A stretch of 6,581 nucleotides of DNA from NCBI GenBank assembly GCA_002794515.1, contig PGTJ01000144.1, positions 1-6,581 of the forward strand, in the 5' to 3' direction. The notes beneath the pieces are model-generated. The model saw nothing but the letters and a program-made list of their open reading frames with translations, was not told the DNA's origin and did no database searches. Every line of letters begins with the position of its first letter. The stretch's first letter is position 1. The stretch comes from Phototrophicales bacterium. Its GTDB lineage: Bacteria; Chloroflexota; Anaerolineae; Aggregatilineales; Phototrophicaceae. The translations under genes and the position numbers were made by a program. Of the stretch, positions 6,465 through 6,581 are shown in pieces.

Positions 6465-6581
6465 TTGTACTATTCTTCGGCTTATATGGCGATAATTTCA
6501 TCGCCCATTCTAACTTTCCGCCTCACCATTTGCGCCTGCAAAGAAATGGGGCTTTATCCATGGGAAGGATATATCTACCAA
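6465..6581 (+). CDS. Possible 5' end of a further gene (partial, unrecognised)
   Basis: The frame is open from TTG at 6465 to the right edge, 39 codons, with no stop. AGAGGGG (6449-6455), overlapping the end of the ligase-like gene, lies 9 nt before this TTG and would serve as a Shine-Dalgarno site, like the TTG start of the preceding gene. An in-frame ATG at 6486 is a second candidate start but has no RBS. The encoded residues (for example MAIISSPILTFRLTICAC, then KEMGLYPWEGYIYQ) match nothing I recognise, and Ser/Leu codons such as TCT, TCA and CTA are less typical of the genes before it. Two reverse-strand frames are also open from the edge and stop at 6510 and 6523, so this could instead be the tail of a convergent gene, or non-coding. 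Confidence 0.2.
   Translation, partial: MYYSSAYMAIISSPILTFRLTICACKEMGLYPWEGYIYQ
6486..6508. other. Short inverted repeat (hairpin) downstream of the glycan operon
   Basis: GGCGAT (6488-6493) and ATCGCC (6500-6505) form a 6-bp stem around the 6-nt loop AATTTC, and AT/AT pairs extend it past a single bulged C at 6506. It starts 26 nt after the stop of the ligase-like gene. No T-run follows on either strand, so it is not a classical intrinsic terminator. It may be a weak or factor-assisted transcript end, or chance. Confidence 0.35.

Noticed and set aside
6529..6542. Second small hairpin (TTTGC, GCCT loop, GCAAA)
   Set aside because: The stem is only 5 bp, with no T-run after it; such stems are common by chance.
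1..6581. tRNA, rRNA, CRISPR array, insertion sequence or riboswitch
   Set aside because: No cloverleaf, regularly spaced repeats, transposase frame or terminal inverted repeats were seen, and the only non-coding stretches (483-620 and 6460-6581) are too short and plain for a known riboswitch.

Overview
This window looks like part of a bacterial chromosome carrying an extracellular-polysaccharide (cell-surface glycan) operon. Base composition is close to balanced. Genes are tightly packed and good Shine-Dalgarno sites precede most starts, including one TTG start. Two things resemble proteins often seen in Chloroflexota (Anaerolineae-like lineages): the pairing of a YfhO-type membrane protein with GT2/GT4 glycosyltransferases and an O-antigen-ligase-like protein, and a small secreted helical protein next to them. 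That taxonomic guess is an inference from protein style, with no marker gene to support it.

Layout. Positions 1-482 (minus strand) hold the 5' part of a secreted protein of unknown function, cut by the left edge. Positions 483-620 are a divergent intergenic region with a likely promoter for the rightward genes and a few short repeats. Positions 621-6459 (plus strand) hold four genes that almost certainly share one transcript: a family 2 glycosyltransferase (621-1562), a family 4 glycosyltransferase (1567-2730, 4-nt gap), a YfhO/GT-C-like polytopic membrane protein (2727-5015, ATGA overlap), and an O-antigen polymerase/ligase-like membrane protein (4999-6459, 17-nt overlap, TTG start). Positions 6460-6581 hold a hairpin and an open frame that may or may not begin another gene.

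How they may work together (inference). The two cytosolic or membrane-associated glycosyltransferases would add sugars to a nucleotide-sugar-derived, probably lipid-linked, glycan. The YfhO-like protein would add a sugar from a lipid-phosphate donor on the outer face of the membrane. The O-antigen-ligase-like protein would polymerise the glycan or attach it to its acceptor. No initiating sugar-phosphate transferase, flippase or ABC exporter is encoded here, so those steps must lie outside the window. I found no clear sign of a wholly new system. The most useful leads are the divergence of expected active-site residues in the GT4 and ligase-like proteins, and the combination of a GT-C enzyme with a ligase-like enzyme in one translationally coupled unit.
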